A stretch of DNA of 64,000 nucleotides from Nocardia transvalensis NBRC 15921 (GCF_000308875.1 NZ_BAGL01000038.1:1-64000); one strand, 5' to 3'. Positions 29,069-40,664 are shown, counted from the first letter of the stretch. The notes: generated by a model not told the origin, from the sequence alone. Numbers and translations: made by a program.

Positions 29069-29581
29069 TTGAAGCTTCAGATGACTGGACGCATCGCGGT
29101 CGCCACCCTGGCCGTCGTGGCCGCGCTCGGCATGTCGGCCTGCGGCAGCGGTGACAAGAACGAGAGCTCGAAGCCCAAGACCTCGAGCAAGGCTGCTGCC
29201 ACCTCGGCCGAGAACGTGCCGCCGGTGCCGACCGTCGAGGAGCTGAACACCGAGCTGGGGCAGGCACTGGACCCGAACGTCGCCGCGGAAGAGAAGATCC
29301 AGTACCTCGAGGACGGTCAGGAGGCCCTGCAGAAGGACCCCGACATGATCAAGAAGCTGACCGACGCGTACCAGCAGAACAACGCCAAGATCACGGTGAC
29401 GAACGTCACATACCTCGGCGGCGACACGCTGACCGCGAAGGCCGACTTCTCCGTCAACGGCGGTGCGCCGAGCGAGGCGAGCGTCCCGTTCATCGCCCAG
29501 AACGGCAAGTGGGTGCTGGAGAAGAGCTGGGCCTGCGCCGGAATCCAGAACCTCGGCCAGGCGTCCCCCGCCTGCTCGTAA
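29069..29581 (+). CDS. MTB12-like low-molecular-weight lipoprotein
   Basis: Predicted surface lipoprotein of 170 residues from a TTG that follows AAAGGA by 6 bases. The signal peptide ends in the lipobox LGMSAC (Cys about 27). A Ser/Lys-rich linker follows, then a domain (about 52-170) like the C-terminal domain of the mycobacterial MTB12/CFP2 antigen: PTVEELNTELGQALDP, NGKWVLEKSWACAGIQNLG. Two cysteines near the end probably form a disulfide. Function is unknown, and such proteins are abundant antigens in mycobacteria. A strong hairpin follows the stop. Confidence 0.85.
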   Translation: MKLQMTGRIAVATLAVVAALGMSACGSGDKNESSKPKTSSKAAATSAENVPPVPTVEELNTELGQALDPNVAAEEKIQYLEDGQEALQKDPDMIKKLTDAYQQNNAKITVTNVTYLGGDTLTAKADFSVNGGAPSEASVPFIAQNGKWVLEKSWACAGIQNLGQASPACS

Positions 29582-29600
29582 CGGTTTTTTCTAGCCCTGA

Positions 29601-29631
29601 CGGGGCCGATGCGCGCGTCGCGTCGGCCCCG
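29601..29631 (+). terminator. Stem-loop after the MTB12-like gene
   Basis: CGGGGCCGA (29601-29609) and TCGGCCCCG (29623-29631) form a perfect 9-bp stem, 20 bases after the stop. A T6 run lies before the stem rather than after it, so this is a hairpin-type terminator without a U-tract. Confidence 0.6.
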
Positions 29632-29652
29632 CCGGGCCGGACGGGAAGTTAA

Positions 29653-32600
29653 GTGCAGGCTGAGAATTCGTTGGACGATTTCTCCGGTCACGAATCCGTC
29701 ACGCTACGATCGGCCCCCGTGACGGACACGATGGTCAGGGCGGACGAGGCGCCCGCAGCAGGCGAGCAACCTCGGGCCGGCCGGCCTGGACGCGGAGGAT
29801 GGGTCCAACCGGTGGCCCTGATCGCGGGATTGCTCGCGGCACTGCTCGCCATCGCGGTGCCGTTGTTACCGGTCAAGGTCGACAAGACCACACTGTCGTG
29901 GCCGCAGCAGGAATCGCCCCGCAGCATCACCGCGCCGCTGGTGTCCTACGCGCCGCTGACCTTCGACGCCACCATCCCCGGCCGCTCCCTGGCACAACTG
30001 GGTGAGCGCGGGGGACTGGCCGCGGCGACCATGCCGGCGCAGGCGCCCGACCTCGAGAAGTACGGCTTCGCCGCGCGGGTGCGCCCCGCGCAGGGCGACC
30101 GCGACGCCCGGCTCGAGGTGATACTGCGCAGCCAGTCGATATTCAACGTCCCGCTGGACGGGCTCGCCGGCGCCACGCTCACGGTGCACTCCACCATGAC
30201 CACGACCACCGCGGAACTCGCGGGGACCGGCACGAAACCGGTTGTGCTGTACGGCGATTTCCGCCCGCAGCTGGTGGGCGTGTTCAGCGATCTGCCCAAC
30301 GCCGACGGAGCCTCGGTGACCGCGGAGGTGGACAGCCGGTTCTCGGTCGTCCCGACCGTCGCCAAGCGCGCCGCCACCGTGCTCGCGGTGCTGCTGGCCC
30401 TGGTATCGCTGGCCGCCCTGTTCCGGCTGGACCGGTTCGACGGCCGCCGGGTGAAGCGGCTGCTGCCGCAGCGGTGGTGGTCGTTCACCAGGGTCGACGC
30501 GATCGTCCTCGGCGCGCTGGTGGTCTGGCACTTCATCGGCTCCACCACCTCCGACGACGGCTATCAGTTCGGTATGGCCCGCACGTCGCTGGTGTCCGGC
30601 TATATGGCCAACTACTTCCGGTTCTTCGGCGTGCCCGAGAACCCCGTCGGCACACCGCCGTACGACGTGATCGCGCATATGACGGAGCTCAGCACGGCCA
30701 GCCCGTGGATGCGGCTGCCCACGCTGCTCGCCGGCGTCATCACGTGGCTGGCGCTGAGCCGGGAGGTGATCCCGCGGCTCGGGGTGGCGGTGCGCCACGA
30801 CAAAGTCGCGGTGTGGACCGGGGCGCTGGGCTTCCTCGCGGTGTGGCTGCCCTACAACAACGGGCTGCGCCCGGAGCCGGTGATCGCGGTCGCCGTGCTG
30901 CTCACCTGGTGTTTCGTGGAGCGATCCATCGCGATGCGGCGGCTGTTGCCGTACGCGATCGCCATCATGATCGCCGCGTTCAGCCTCACCGCGGCGCCCT
31001 CGGGCGTGATCTGCCTGGCGCCACTGCTGGCCGGGGCCCGCTCGGTGGTGCGCTTCAGTATCCGCCGGGCCCGTGAACTGGCGAATCCCGAAGGCGCCGA
31101 ACGGGTCTCGTGGTGGTCGTGGGCTCGCGCCTACGGCGCCCTGCTGGCCCCGCTGGCCGCGGCCGGAACCCTGGTGCTGGTCTTCGCCTTCGGTGTCGAA
31201 CCGCTCTCGGCGATGTTCGAGATGAAGCGGGTGCACAACGCGGTCGGCCCGTCGGTGCCCTGGTTCGACGACTACCTGACCTATCAGTGGCTGTTCATGC
31301 CCACCGCCGACGGGTCGATCGGGCGGCGCTTCGGCATCGTCGCGATGTGGCTCGGCCTGCTCGTGTGCGCCTTCGTGATGCTGCGCAAGGGTGGCCGCAT
31401 CCCGTTCGTCGCGGCCGGGCCTGCGAAGCGGCTGCTGGGCATCACCTTCGGCGCCATGCTGCTGATGGCGACCGTCCCGACCAAGTTCACCCACCACAAC
31501 GGCATCTACGCCGGCCTGGCGGGCGCGGTCGCGGTGGTCACCGCGGTGGCGGTGGGCCCGCGCGTGATGCGGGCGCCGCGCTATCGGGCGCTGTTCGCGG
31601 CGATCGTCGCGGTGGCGATGGCGCAGATCTTCACCAGCGTCAACGAGTGGTGGTACGTCTCGAGCTACGGCATTCCGTGGTGGGACGCGGCGCCGTCGAT
31701 CGGCGGCGTCGGGCTGAGCAAGGTCTTCCTGATCATCGCCGTCCTGTGCCTGTTCCTCGCCGCCTGGTGGCACGTGCGAGCGCCGGAACCCGGTACGCCG
31801 CACCGGATTTCGCCCCGCGCCTGGCGGCTGGTGAAGATCCCGCCGCTGACCGTGGTGGCGGCGTTGCTGGTGATCTTCGAGGTCGGCTCGTTCGCCAAGG
31901 GCGCGATCACCCAGTATCCGGCGTTCTCGCTGGCCCGCTCGAATATCGACGCGGTGCTGGGCGAGCCGTGCGGACTGGCCAACGACGTGCTGGTCGAGAC
32001 CGATCCGAACGCGTCGATGCTGACCCCGCTGAACGGCGATCCGGTTGGCACGTTCACCGGCAACGCCACCGAGTACGTGCCCAACGGCGTCGGCGACCTG
32101 ACTCCCGACGATCAGCCCGCGGGCAATTCCAGCAGTATCGCCAACGCCTTCAACGACAAGTCGGACGGCAGCACCGGCACCCAGACCGGCGGCGCGCCAC
32201 TGCCTTTCGGGCTCGCGTCCAACACTCCCGAACTGGGCACCAACGGGCAGCAGGGTGCGGCCGAACTCACCACCGGCTGGTACAAGCTGCCGGATCCGGC
32301 CGATCGCAACGGGATCGTGGCGATCACCGCGGCGGGCCGCTTCCGCGCCATCACCCAGGACGGTTCGGTCATGCCCGGGCAGCCGATCGATATCGAGTAC
32401 GGCACCGCGGATTCGCCGAATTCGGCCAAGTCGCTGGGCACGGTGATGCCGATCGATATCGGCCCGACGCCGTCGTGGCGGAATCTGCGGGTCCCGCTCG
32501 ATCAGATTCCCGCAAACGCCGACGCGATCCGCATCGTGGCCAAGGACAAGTCCCTGGACCCCAAGCAGTGGATGGCGCTGACCCCGCCGCGGATCCCGCA

Positions 32601-32988
32601 GACCCGCACGGCCAACGAGCTGATGGGTTCGAAGGATCCGGTGCTGCTCGACTGGGCGGTGGGCCTGCAGTTCCCGTGCCAGCGCCCGTTCGACCACAAG
32701 GACGGCATCGCCCAGGTCCCCGGCTGGCGCATCCTGCCCGACCGCCCCGCCGCCCACGACACCAACCTGTGGGAGAGCCACGACGGCGGCGGCCCCCTCG
32801 GCTGGAGCCAGCAACTCCTGCGCACCGAAACCCTCGCCACCTACCTGAAGGACGACTGGAGCCAGGACTGGGGCGAACTCCAGCGCCTGACCCCCATCGA
32901 TTCCTCAGCGGCCCTTGCTGACCCGGTGGTGACGCAGGAAACCCATACGGGCCTGTGGAACCCGGGCCCGATCAACACGGCCTGGTAG
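29653..32988 (+). CDS. Emb-family arabinosyltransferase
   Basis: Large GT-C membrane enzyme that adds arabinose from decaprenyl-phosphoryl-arabinose to arabinogalactan or lipoarabinomannan, and is the ethambutol target family. It is 1111 residues, as for EmbA/B/C. A polar N-terminal tail precedes the first helix (about 52-75), and an extracytoplasmic domain (about 76-235) follows. A multi-helix core carries the catalytic TTSDDGYQFGMAR loop (about 297-309). The C-terminal periplasmic carbohydrate-binding region spans about 745-1111. I cannot tell A, B or C, and no other emb gene is adjacent. The start is GTG 29653, with a GTG at 29719 as alternative. Confidence 0.93.
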   Translation: MQAENSLDDFSGHESVTLRSAPVTDTMVRADEAPAAGEQPRAGRPGRGGWVQPVALIAGLLAALLAIAVPLLPVKVDKTTLSWPQQESPRSITAPLVSYAPLTFDATIPGRSLAQLGERGGLAAATMPAQAPDLEKYGFAARVRPAQGDRDARLEVILRSQSIFNVPLDGLAGATLTVHSTMTTTTAELAGTGTKPVVLYGDFRPQLVGVFSDLPNADGASVTAEVDSRFSVVPTVAKRAATVLAVLLALVSLAALFRLDRFDGRRVKRLLPQRWWSFTRVDAIVLGALVVWHFIGSTTSDDGYQFGMARTSLVSGYMANYFRFFGVPENPVGTPPYDVIAHMTELSTASPWMRLPTLLAGVITWLALSREVIPRLGVAVRHDKVAVWTGALGFLAVWLPYNNGLRPEPVIAVAVLLTWCFVERSIAMRRLLPYAIAIMIAAFSLTAAPSGVICLAPLLAGARSVVRFSIRRARELANPEGAERVSWWSWARAYGALLAPLAAAGTLVLVFAFGVEPLSAMFEMKRVHNAVGPSVPWFDDYLTYQWLFMPTADGSIGRRFGIVAMWLGLLVCAFVMLRKGGRIPFVAAGPAKRLLGITFGAMLLMATVPTKFTHHNGIYAGLAGAVAVVTAVAVGPRVMRAPRYRALFAAIVAVAMAQIFTSVNEWWYVSSYGIPWWDAAPSIGGVGLSKVFLIIAVLCLFLAAWWHVRAPEPGTPHRISPRAWRLVKIPPLTVVAALLVIFEVGSFAKGAITQYPAFSLARSNIDAVLGEPCGLANDVLVETDPNASMLTPLNGDPVGTFTGNATEYVPNGVGDLTPDDQPAGNSSSIANAFNDKSDGSTGTQTGGAPLPFGLASNTPELGTNGQQGAAELTTGWYKLPDPADRNGIVAITAAGRFRAITQDGSVMPGQPIDIEYGTADSPNSAKSLGTVMPIDIGPTPSWRNLRVPLDQIPANADAIRIVAKDKSLDPKQWMALTPPRIPQTRTANELMGSKDPVLLDWAVGLQFPCQRPFDHKDGIAQVPGWRILPDRPAAHDTNLWESHDGGGPLGWSQQLLRTETLATYLKDDWSQDWGELQRLTPIDSSAALADPVVTQETHTGLWNPGPINTAW

Positions 32989-32996
32989 GAGGAGAC

Positions 32997-33027
32997 GCGA
33001 CGTTCCGGCCTCGAGCCGGAACGTCGC
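32997..33027. terminator. Strong bidirectional terminator between emb and a convergent lipoprotein gene
   Basis: GCGACGTTCCGGC (32997-33009) and GCCGGAACGTCGC (33015-33027) form a perfect 13-bp stem with loop CTCGA. It starts 8 bases after the emb stop and abuts the convergent stop codon at 33028. Confidence 0.8.
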
Positions 33028-33729
33028 TCAGGGACCCAGCACGCCCTGCAACCGCCCCACCTGCGCCGCAACGAGATTGTGTAGGGCCCCCGGATCGACG
33101 GGCTGGGGCGAGGTTTCGGCGACCTGGACCACGGTGCTGCCCACCAGGACCAGTGCCGCCGCCGAATACAACGACATGCCCTGGCTGCTGGTGTGCACCT
33201 GGAAGGCGGTCGAGGCGTCCCCGGTGCGCGGCTGGTCGAGCCCGCTGACCTTGTAGTCGACGGCGATGCCGTCCGCATCGGTGCCCGAGTAGGAGGTGCA
33301 CTGCCGCAGCAGCTGCTGCACGGACGAGAACGCCTGTCCCGCACCGTTGCCCGGATAGCTCGCGGCATCGATGTCGATACTCGCGAAGTCCGGCGTCGAA
33401 TAGTTCACCGTGCCATGGGCACTCGCGCCCGGCACCTGATCGGTCACCGCGGCGAGCACCTTCCCGCACGCGGCCGGATCGGTGCGGGAGTGGTCCTGTG
33501 CCGCCCCGCCGCCGTTGCCGGGTGACCCGTCGTCGAGCTGGGTGTAGCCGGGCGGGAGATCGGCCACGGTCAGCAATTTCGCCTGCAGCGCCGCGGAATC
33601 GGTGATCGCGGGCGCGGTCACCGGCGGCGGCGTCACGGCGCCGAGTCCGGATGTCGAATCATGGTCCTGCGAACCGCATCCGGCCGCGCACAGCGCCAGC
33701 CCGGCCAGCAGTCCGCCGACTCGCCTCAC
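33028..33729 (-). CDS. Lipoprotein, unknown function (sensor-domain-like)
   Basis: 233 residues from GTG 33729, which overlaps the stop of the upstream lipoprotein gene in a GTGA junction. ATG 33738 is an alternative. The lipobox LCAAGC gives a membrane-anchored Cys near 19. The mature part begins with a Ser/Pro-rich linker and then LLTVADLPPGYTQLDD, followed by paired cysteines (AACGKV, RQCTSY). This resembles the extracytoplasmic domains of mycobacterial lipoproteins of the LppM/PknH-sensor type, but assignment is tentative. Longer open frames upstream are out-of-frame readings of the neighbouring lipoprotein gene. Confidence 0.75.
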   Translation of the reverse strand: MRRVGGLLAGLALCAAGCGSQDHDSTSGLGAVTPPPVTAPAITDSAALQAKLLTVADLPPGYTQLDDGSPGNGGGAAQDHSRTDPAACGKVLAAVTDQVPGASAHGTVNYSTPDFASIDIDAASYPGNGAGQAFSSVQQLLRQCTSYSGTDADGIAVDYKVSGLDQPRTGDASTAFQVHTSSQGMSLYSAAALVLVGSTVVQVAETSPQPVDPGALHNLVAAQVGRLQGVLGP

Positions 33730-34694
33730 TCGCCCCATTGCACCTGCGTGCTGATGTTCTGCCGCAGCATGACCGCGCTGCTGGGATCCTTGTAGAACTG
33801 CCGTCCGCCGACCGTCACGGACCCCGAAACCGGCAGCGGCAGGCCGAGATCCACCGTGATGGTGCCCGAGCCGTGCATCAGGTAGTCGGCGATGTCGAGC
33901 GTGCCGGCGTTGTTGGGTAGCTGCCACTCGGCGGTCTTCGGCGTCTGCGTGACGTCCAGCTCGATGGTCAGCAGATTGCCCTCGCGCCGGGTCAGGGTCG
34001 CCGTCGTCACCTGGTCGAGCGGGACGCCGCTGGACACCTGCTGATGCACCGTCCACACCGCGCCCTCGCCGACCGGTTCGGTCGGGAACGCCACCGACTG
34101 GTACACCGCCTGATAGAAAGCCTGTTCCAGAGCCGCGCGGGCGGCGTCGGGAGTGGCGGCCGTGGGTTCCATCCGCAGCGCGGTGATCGCGCCCAGCTCG
34201 CTCATCTCGAATCCGGCGTGCGAGCCGTCGGCCGACTGCAACTGCCTGGCCAGGTTCGGATCGGTGGAACTCGGACTGCCCAGCGTCAGGTCGACGCCCT
34301 CGCGTTCGGTCCGCGCGGTGAGCGGGATCCGCATCGAGGGCGGCGAGAAGTCGCGCGCCGCCTGATCGTTGATCTGCTGTTCGATGTGGTGGACGGTCCG
34401 CAGCGTGACCTGCTGGGAGGTGCCGATCTCGTAGCCGGGCCGCAGCAGATCGCGCGGCTCCTCGCCGGGCCGGACGACGGAGGTGACCGTCGCCGAGATC
34501 GGCACGGTGACCTCCTTCCCTAGTCCGGACGGTTCGACGTCGGGGTCGGCCGAGGACTCGGACGAGTCGCTGCAGCCGACACCCAGTGCCGACAGCGCGA
34601 CCGTGAGCACGACCAGCCACACGCCCGATCGGACGGACCGGGCGGTCGAGGACGGCCGCGCGCAGGCGCGGGGAGGAGGAGGCAACACCGTCAC
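33726..34694 (-). CDS. Lipoprotein, unknown function
   Basis: 322 residues from GTG 34694, with TACCCT exactly 7 bases upstream (leaderless type). The signal segment WLVVLTVALSALGVGC ends in a lipobox with Cys near 41. The mature domain is rich in beta-strand patterns (LGKEVTVPISATVTSVVRPG and GSVTVGGRQFYKDPSSAV) with no cysteines or obvious active site. It overlaps the next lipoprotein gene by 4 bases, so the two are probably coexpressed and may work together at the outer face. It lies divergent from lspA, the lipoprotein signal peptidase. Confidence 0.75.
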   Translation of the reverse strand: MTVLPPPPRACARPSSTARSVRSGVWLVVLTVALSALGVGCSDSSESSADPDVEPSGLGKEVTVPISATVTSVVRPGEEPRDLLRPGYEIGTSQQVTLRTVHHIEQQINDQAARDFSPPSMRIPLTARTEREGVDLTLGSPSSTDPNLARQLQSADGSHAGFEMSELGAITALRMEPTAATPDAARAALEQAFYQAVYQSVAFPTEPVGEGAVWTVHQQVSSGVPLDQVTTATLTRREGNLLTIELDVTQTPKTAEWQLPNNAGTLDIADYLMHGSGTITVDLGLPLPVSGSVTVGGRQFYKDPSSAVMLRQNISTQVQWGE

Positions 34695-34701
34695 GTCGAA
34701 C

Positions 34702-34707
34702 AGGGTA
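34702..34707 (-). promoter_or_regulatory. -10 of the divergent lipoprotein operon
   Basis: TACCCT on the minus strand ends 7 bases before GTG 34694. Confidence 0.5.
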
Positions 34708-34769
34708 CGACCGGTTCCTGAAAATCTGCTGGGACGCTACGGGCGACAGCGGCGCTATCGGGATAAGGG

Positions 34770-35399
34770 ATGATGTCAGCTGTGAGTACCGACCGGCCGA
34801 GCGACGAGCACCCCGACCAGCACGATGACGGACCGCGCGACACCGTCGCGCAGGACGCCGCCCCGGCTGCCCGCCCGGCGCGGCGGCTACCCGCCCTGTT
34901 GCTGGTCGCCGCCGCCGTTTTCGCCCTCGACCTGGGCAGTAAGGCGCTGGTCGTCGCGAAAATGACGCCGGGCGAGCCGATCTCGATCATCGGCGACGTG
35001 GTCCGGCTGAGTGTGGTGCGCAACCCGGGCGCGGCGTTCTCGATGGCCACCGGCATGACCTGGCTGCTGACGCTGGTCGCTGCCGCCGTGGTCGTCGGGG
35101 TGATCCGGATCGGGCGCTCGCTGCGGTCGGTGGGCTGGGCGATCGGGCTGGGCCTGGTGCTGGGCGGCGCGGTCGGCAATCTGGTCGACCGGCTGTTCCG
35201 GGCGCCCGGACCGCTGCAGGGGCATGTGGTCGACTTCATCGCGGTCACCAAGTGGTGGCCGGTGTTCAACGTGGCCGACTCCTCGATCGTGTGCGGCGCG
35301 ATCCTGCTGGTCGCGCTGACGCTGTTCGGATTCGAACCCGACGGCACCCGCGCCCGGCAGCACGACGAGGCCGGCTCGGCGGCGGGGGACAAGGCATGA
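34770..35399 (+). CDS. lspA: Lipoprotein signal peptidase (signal peptidase II)
   Basis: Membrane aspartyl protease that removes signal peptides from prolipoproteins. It is 209 residues, with a polar N-terminal extension of about 38 residues before the first of four helices. [20 protein letters not shown] (catalytic Asp) and [12 protein letters not shown] (second catalytic Asp) are present. Two in-frame ATGs (34770, 34773) follow AAGGG directly, and GTG 34782 is also possible. The stop overlaps rluD by ATGA. Four lipoprotein genes lie within this window's central part. Confidence 0.93.
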   Translation: MMSAVSTDRPSDEHPDQHDDGPRDTVAQDAAPAARPARRLPALLLVAAAVFALDLGSKALVVAKMTPGEPISIIGDVVRLSVVRNPGAAFSMATGMTWLLTLVAAAVVVGVIRIGRSLRSVGWAIGLGLVLGGAVGNLVDRLFRAPGPLQGHVVDFIAVTKWWPVFNVADSSIVCGAILLVALTLFGFEPDGTRARQHDEAGSAAGDKA

Positions 35400-36322
35400 G
35401 GGAGACCCGCGCCATGCCGGTGCCGGACGGTCTCGACGGGTTGCGCGTGGACGCCGGGCTGTCGCGGCTGCTGGGCCTGTCACGGACCGCCGTGGCCGCG
35501 CTCGCCGAGGAGGGTTCCGTCCAGATCGACGGCGCGCCGGTCGGCAAGTCGGACCGGCTGGTCGGCGGCGCCTGGCTGGAGGTCGAGTTCCCGGAGCCCA
35601 AGCGCGAGCTGCGGGTGGAGGCCACACCGGTGGAGGGGATGAAGATCCTCTACGCCGACGACGACATCGTCGCGGTCGACAAGCCGGTCGGCGTGGCGGC
35701 GCACACGGGCGTGGGCTGGTCGGGGCCGACCGTGGTGGGCGGGCTGGCCTCGATGGGCTACCGCATCTCCACCTCGGGCGCGCACGAGCGCCAGGGCATC
35801 GTGCACCGGCTGGACGTCGGCACCTCCGGGGTGATGGTGGTGGCGCAGTCCGAGCACGCGTACACCGTGCTCAAGCGCGCGTTCAAGTACCGCACGGTCG
35901 AGAAGCGCTATCACGCGCTGGTGCAGGGCCACCCGGATCCGTCCAGCGGGACCATCGACGCGCCGATCGGCCGCGCCCGCGGCAACGACTGGAAGTTCGC
36001 GGTGACCGCGGACGGCCGGCCCAGCGTCACCCACTACGACACCGTGGAGGCCTTCCAGGCGGCGAGCCTGCTCGACATCCACCTGGAAACCGGCCGCACC
36101 CATCAGATCCGGGTGCACTTCTCGGCGGTCCGGCACCCCTGCTGTGGCGATCTCACCTACGGCGCGGACCCCCGGCTGGCCGAGCGGCTCGGGCTGGAGC
36201 GGCAGTGGCTGCACGCCCGCTCCCTCGGTTTCGCCCACCCCGCCGACGGCCGCTGGCTCGAGATCACCAGCGAGTACCCCGCCGACCTGGAGCACGCCCT
36301 CGACGTCCTGCGCCGTGCGTGA
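35396..36322 (+). CDS. RluA-family 23S rRNA pseudouridine synthase
   Basis: Converts specific uridines in 23S rRNA to pseudouridine (RluD type by context). It is 308 residues from the ATG overlapping the lspA stop. An N-terminal S4 RNA-binding domain (about 12-70: [20 protein letters not shown]) precedes the catalytic domain, with [15 protein letters not shown] holding the essential Asp (about 142). [12 protein letters not shown] is the second family motif. lspA-rluD adjacency is conserved in bacteria broadly. Confidence 0.93.
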   Translation: MRETRAMPVPDGLDGLRVDAGLSRLLGLSRTAVAALAEEGSVQIDGAPVGKSDRLVGGAWLEVEFPEPKRELRVEATPVEGMKILYADDDIVAVDKPVGVAAHTGVGWSGPTVVGGLASMGYRISTSGAHERQGIVHRLDVGTSGVMVVAQSEHAYTVLKRAFKYRTVEKRYHALVQGHPDPSSGTIDAPIGRARGNDWKFAVTADGRPSVTHYDTVEAFQAASLLDIHLETGRTHQIRVHFSAVRHPCCGDLTYGADPRLAERLGLERQWLHARSLGFAHPADGRWLEITSEYPADLEHALDVLRRA

Positions 36323-36974
36323 ACGGCTGCGGACGGCCGCAATCCTCACTGCCGCCGTCCTCGCCGTCGCCCTGATCGTCCTGCTCGGCTGGGCGAACCC
36401 GCCCCGCCCGAGCGTCGTCTCGACCGACCGGCTGGGCCCGGAGAACGGTGAGCCGGTCGCCGATTACCTTGCGCGAGTACGGGATTCGCTCGCCGCCGCG
36501 GATAACGACCAGCACTGGGCCCTGGTGTCCTTCGGCACCGGCGTCCCCGCCGACCAGCTCCCGCGGTCCGCCGCGGGCCTGCGCATCTCCCACGTGCTCT
36601 ACCACGTCCCCATCGACCGTGTGTACACCCCGCCCATCGACGTCCCGGTCCCCGCGGGCGATGCCGCCACCCTCGCATCCCTGGCGGCCGCGGCAGGCGC
36701 GATGGACAACTCCCAGCCCGCCGACGACCGCGCCGCCCGCACGGCCCGGGTGGTCGCCGCCCGCCTCCACGCCGCCTGCCCCTGCGCCGTCGGCCTCGTC
36801 GTCCGCGCCACCCCACCCCAACTCCGAGACCTCGCCACGCACAACAGCATTCGCGCCGTCGAGGCACTTCCTCCCGATGCCGCCGCGGGTGCTTTTACGG
36901 TGGTGCCGCTGCTCCCGGAGCAACAAGAAACGACCGCCCCAGGGCCGGATGATGGGCCTGTGCCGGATCGGTGA
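36315..36974 (+). CDS. Single-pass membrane protein, unknown function
   Basis: 219 residues from GTG 36315, overlapping the rluD end by 8 bases. One N-terminal hydrophobic helix (about 6-28) anchors an extracytoplasmic domain. [20 protein letters not shown] and the pair of cysteines in HAACPCAVG are the most distinctive features, and I do not recognise a family. The C-terminus is Pro/Glu/Asp-rich. Codon use is like its neighbours. Being downstream of lspA-rluD in the same frame direction suggests co-transcription. Confidence 0.7.
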   Translation: MRERLRTAAILTAAVLAVALIVLLGWANPPRPSVVSTDRLGPENGEPVADYLARVRDSLAAADNDQHWALVSFGTGVPADQLPRSAAGLRISHVLYHVPIDRVYTPPIDVPVPAGDAATLASLAAAAGAMDNSQPADDRAARTARVVAARLHAACPCAVGLVVRATPPQLRDLATHNSIRAVEALPPDAAAGAFTVVPLLPEQQETTAPGPDDGPVPDR

Positions 36975-36976
36975 GG

Positions 36977-36999
36977 CCCCGGCCAAAAGCGTGCCGGGG
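36977..36999. repeat. Dispersed palindrome, copy 5
   Basis: CCCCGGC (36977-36983), loop CAAAAGCGT, GCCGGGG (36993-36999), two bases after the preceding stop codon. Confidence 0.75.
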
Positions 37000-37044
37000 A
37001 AATGATCGAGGGGTGCGGGGACGTGATCGAGGGCTCGTTCTCTT

Positions 37045-37071
37045 GTTTCCGGCACGCTTTTGGCCGGAAAC
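37045..37071. repeat. Dispersed palindrome, copy 6
   Basis: GTTTCCGGC (37045-37053), loop ACGCTTTTG, GCCGGAAAC (37063-37071). It is opposite in orientation to copy 5 and lies 8 bases before the convergent GNAT stop. Copies 5 and 6 span the convergent gap. Confidence 0.75.
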
Positions 37072-37079
37072 CAACGTCC

Positions 37080-37598
37080 TCACAAACTGAGCTGAAGAAG
37101 CATGGTGTCTATCCACCGCTCGTGCTTGAACCCCACCCGCCGCAACTTCCCCGCGTCAGCGAACCCGCGACTGCGATGCAGGGCGGGGGAGGCCGGGTTG
37201 CCGCTGTCGGCGATCACCGCGATGACCTCGCGCAGATCCTGTGACCGGCAGGCCGCCAGCAACTCGTCGAGCAATCGTCCCCCGAGCCCGCGACCGAGCG
37301 CCCAGGGCGCGAGATAGATCGAATTCTCCACCGTCTGCCGGTAGGCGGGCCGCTGCTTCCACGGCGAGCAGTACGTGTACCCGGCGATCCGCCCGTCCTC
37401 CTCCGCCACGAGAAACGGCAGCCCGGCGCGCTCGATCCCGTCGAACCTGCGCCGCCATTCGGCGAGGTCGGGAGCCTGCAACTCGAAGGTGGCCACGGTG
37501 TCGCGGACGTAGTGCGCGTAGATCTCGGTGACCTCGGGCAGGTCGGCCGCGCGACCCGCCCGCACCACCCACGTTTTCGCTATAGAAGAATCAGTCAC
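37080..37598 (-). CDS. GNAT N-acetyltransferase, phosphinothricin/methionine-sulfoximine type
   Basis: Acetyl-CoA-dependent N-acetyltransferase. It is 172 residues from GTG 37598, and GTG 37568 (VVRAGRAADLPEV) is an equally plausible start. YAHYVRDTVATFE, ENSIYLAPWALGRGLGGRLL (acetyl-CoA loop) and the C-terminal FKHERWIDTMLLQ match the Pat/Bar and MddA group. The natural substrate may be methionine sulfoximine or another amino-acid analogue. It is divergent from an XRE-cupin regulator only 13 bases away, with a dyad over its start codon. Confidence 0.88.
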   Translation of the reverse strand: MTDSSIAKTWVVRAGRAADLPEVTEIYAHYVRDTVATFELQAPDLAEWRRRFDGIERAGLPFLVAEEDGRIAGYTYCSPWKQRPAYRQTVENSIYLAPWALGRGLGGRLLDELLAACRSQDLREVIAVIADSGNPASPALHRSRGFADAGKLRRVGFKHERWIDTMLLQLSL

Positions 37599-37608
37599 TA
37601 CTATAGTG
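37596..37608. promoter_or_regulatory. Dyad between GNAT and XRE-cupin genes
   Basis: CACTA-CTA-TAGTG, containing the 8-bp palindrome ACTATAGT (37600-37607). TATAGT reads as a -10 on both strands. The left arm includes the GTG 37598 start codon, and the right arm ends 3 bases before ATG 37612. It is a likely operator for the adjacent regulator. Confidence 0.5.
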
Positions 37609-37611
37609 TAG

Positions 37612-38178
37612 ATGGACCTAGTCGCACTCGGCCAGCGCATTCAGCACCTGCGGCACGACCGGGGCCTGACCTTGCAGGCCCTCGCCGACCTCTCCGCGGT
37701 GAGCGTGAGCATGCTCTCAGCGGTCGAACGCGGCGACAAGGCCCCGACGGTGGTGGTTCTCGACCGCATAGCCACCGGCCTGGGCCTCCGCCTCGCGGCG
37801 CTACTGTCCGCACCGGACGACGAGCGAATCATCCTGCGCCGCGCCGCGGACCAGGACGTCGTCACCGAATCCGGCTGGCAGCGAACGATTCTCACCCCCG
37901 TGGTCCCGGGCGTGAACTTCGAATGGATCCGCACCACCCTCCCCGCGGGCTGCGTCCCCGGCGAATACCCCTCCTACGCACCGGGTTCCCACGAGTTCAT
38001 CTACGCCGAATCCGGTACCGTCACCCTCACCGTCGACGGCGACCGCGTCATCGACCTCACCCCCGGCGACTCCCTCTACCTGGCCGCCGACAGCACCCTC
38101 CACTACGCCAACCACACCCCCCACCCCTGCACCTACTACGTCGCCGCCCTGATCATGCGTCCCCGCAGCCCCCGCTGA
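37612..38178 (+). CDS. XRE-family regulator with C-terminal cupin domain
   Basis: 188 residues. The N-terminal helix-turn-helix spans about 4-62 (GQRIQHLRHDRGLTLQALAD, AVSVSMLSAVERG), and the C-terminal cupin about 95-180 (CVPGEYPSYAPGSHEFIYAE, LTPGDSLYLAADSTLHY) supplies a possible ligand or metal pocket. Such MerR-like HTH-cupin proteins usually control an adjacent catabolic or acetyltransferase gene. Here the target is probably the divergent GNAT and itself, through the dyad at 37596-37608. Confidence 0.88.
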   Translation: MDLVALGQRIQHLRHDRGLTLQALADLSAVSVSMLSAVERGDKAPTVVVLDRIATGLGLRLAALLSAPDDERIILRRAADQDVVTESGWQRTILTPVVPGVNFEWIRTTLPAGCVPGEYPSYAPGSHEFIYAESGTVTLTVDGDRVIDLTPGDSLYLAADSTLHYANHTPHPCTYYVAALIMRPRSPR

Positions 38179-38228
38179 CCGCGGGGTGCGCGAACGCCTG
38201 GTTACGGGGCGGAGGGGGCCGGACGTTC

Positions 38229-38234
38229 TAGGCT
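38229..38234 (+). promoter_or_regulatory. -10 of the P-type ATPase gene
   Basis: TAGGCT ends 6 bases before ATG 38241, a spacing that suits a leaderless transcript. Confidence 0.4.
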
Positions 38235-38240
38235 GTCGTC

Positions 38241-40653
<2,413 letters not shown>

Positions 40654-40664
<11 letters not shown>

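Noticed and set aside
33738..34620. Upstream part of a 530-residue minus-strand open frame
   Set aside because: It is out-of-frame reading of the 322-residue lipoprotein gene. The real 233-residue lipoprotein starts at 33729.
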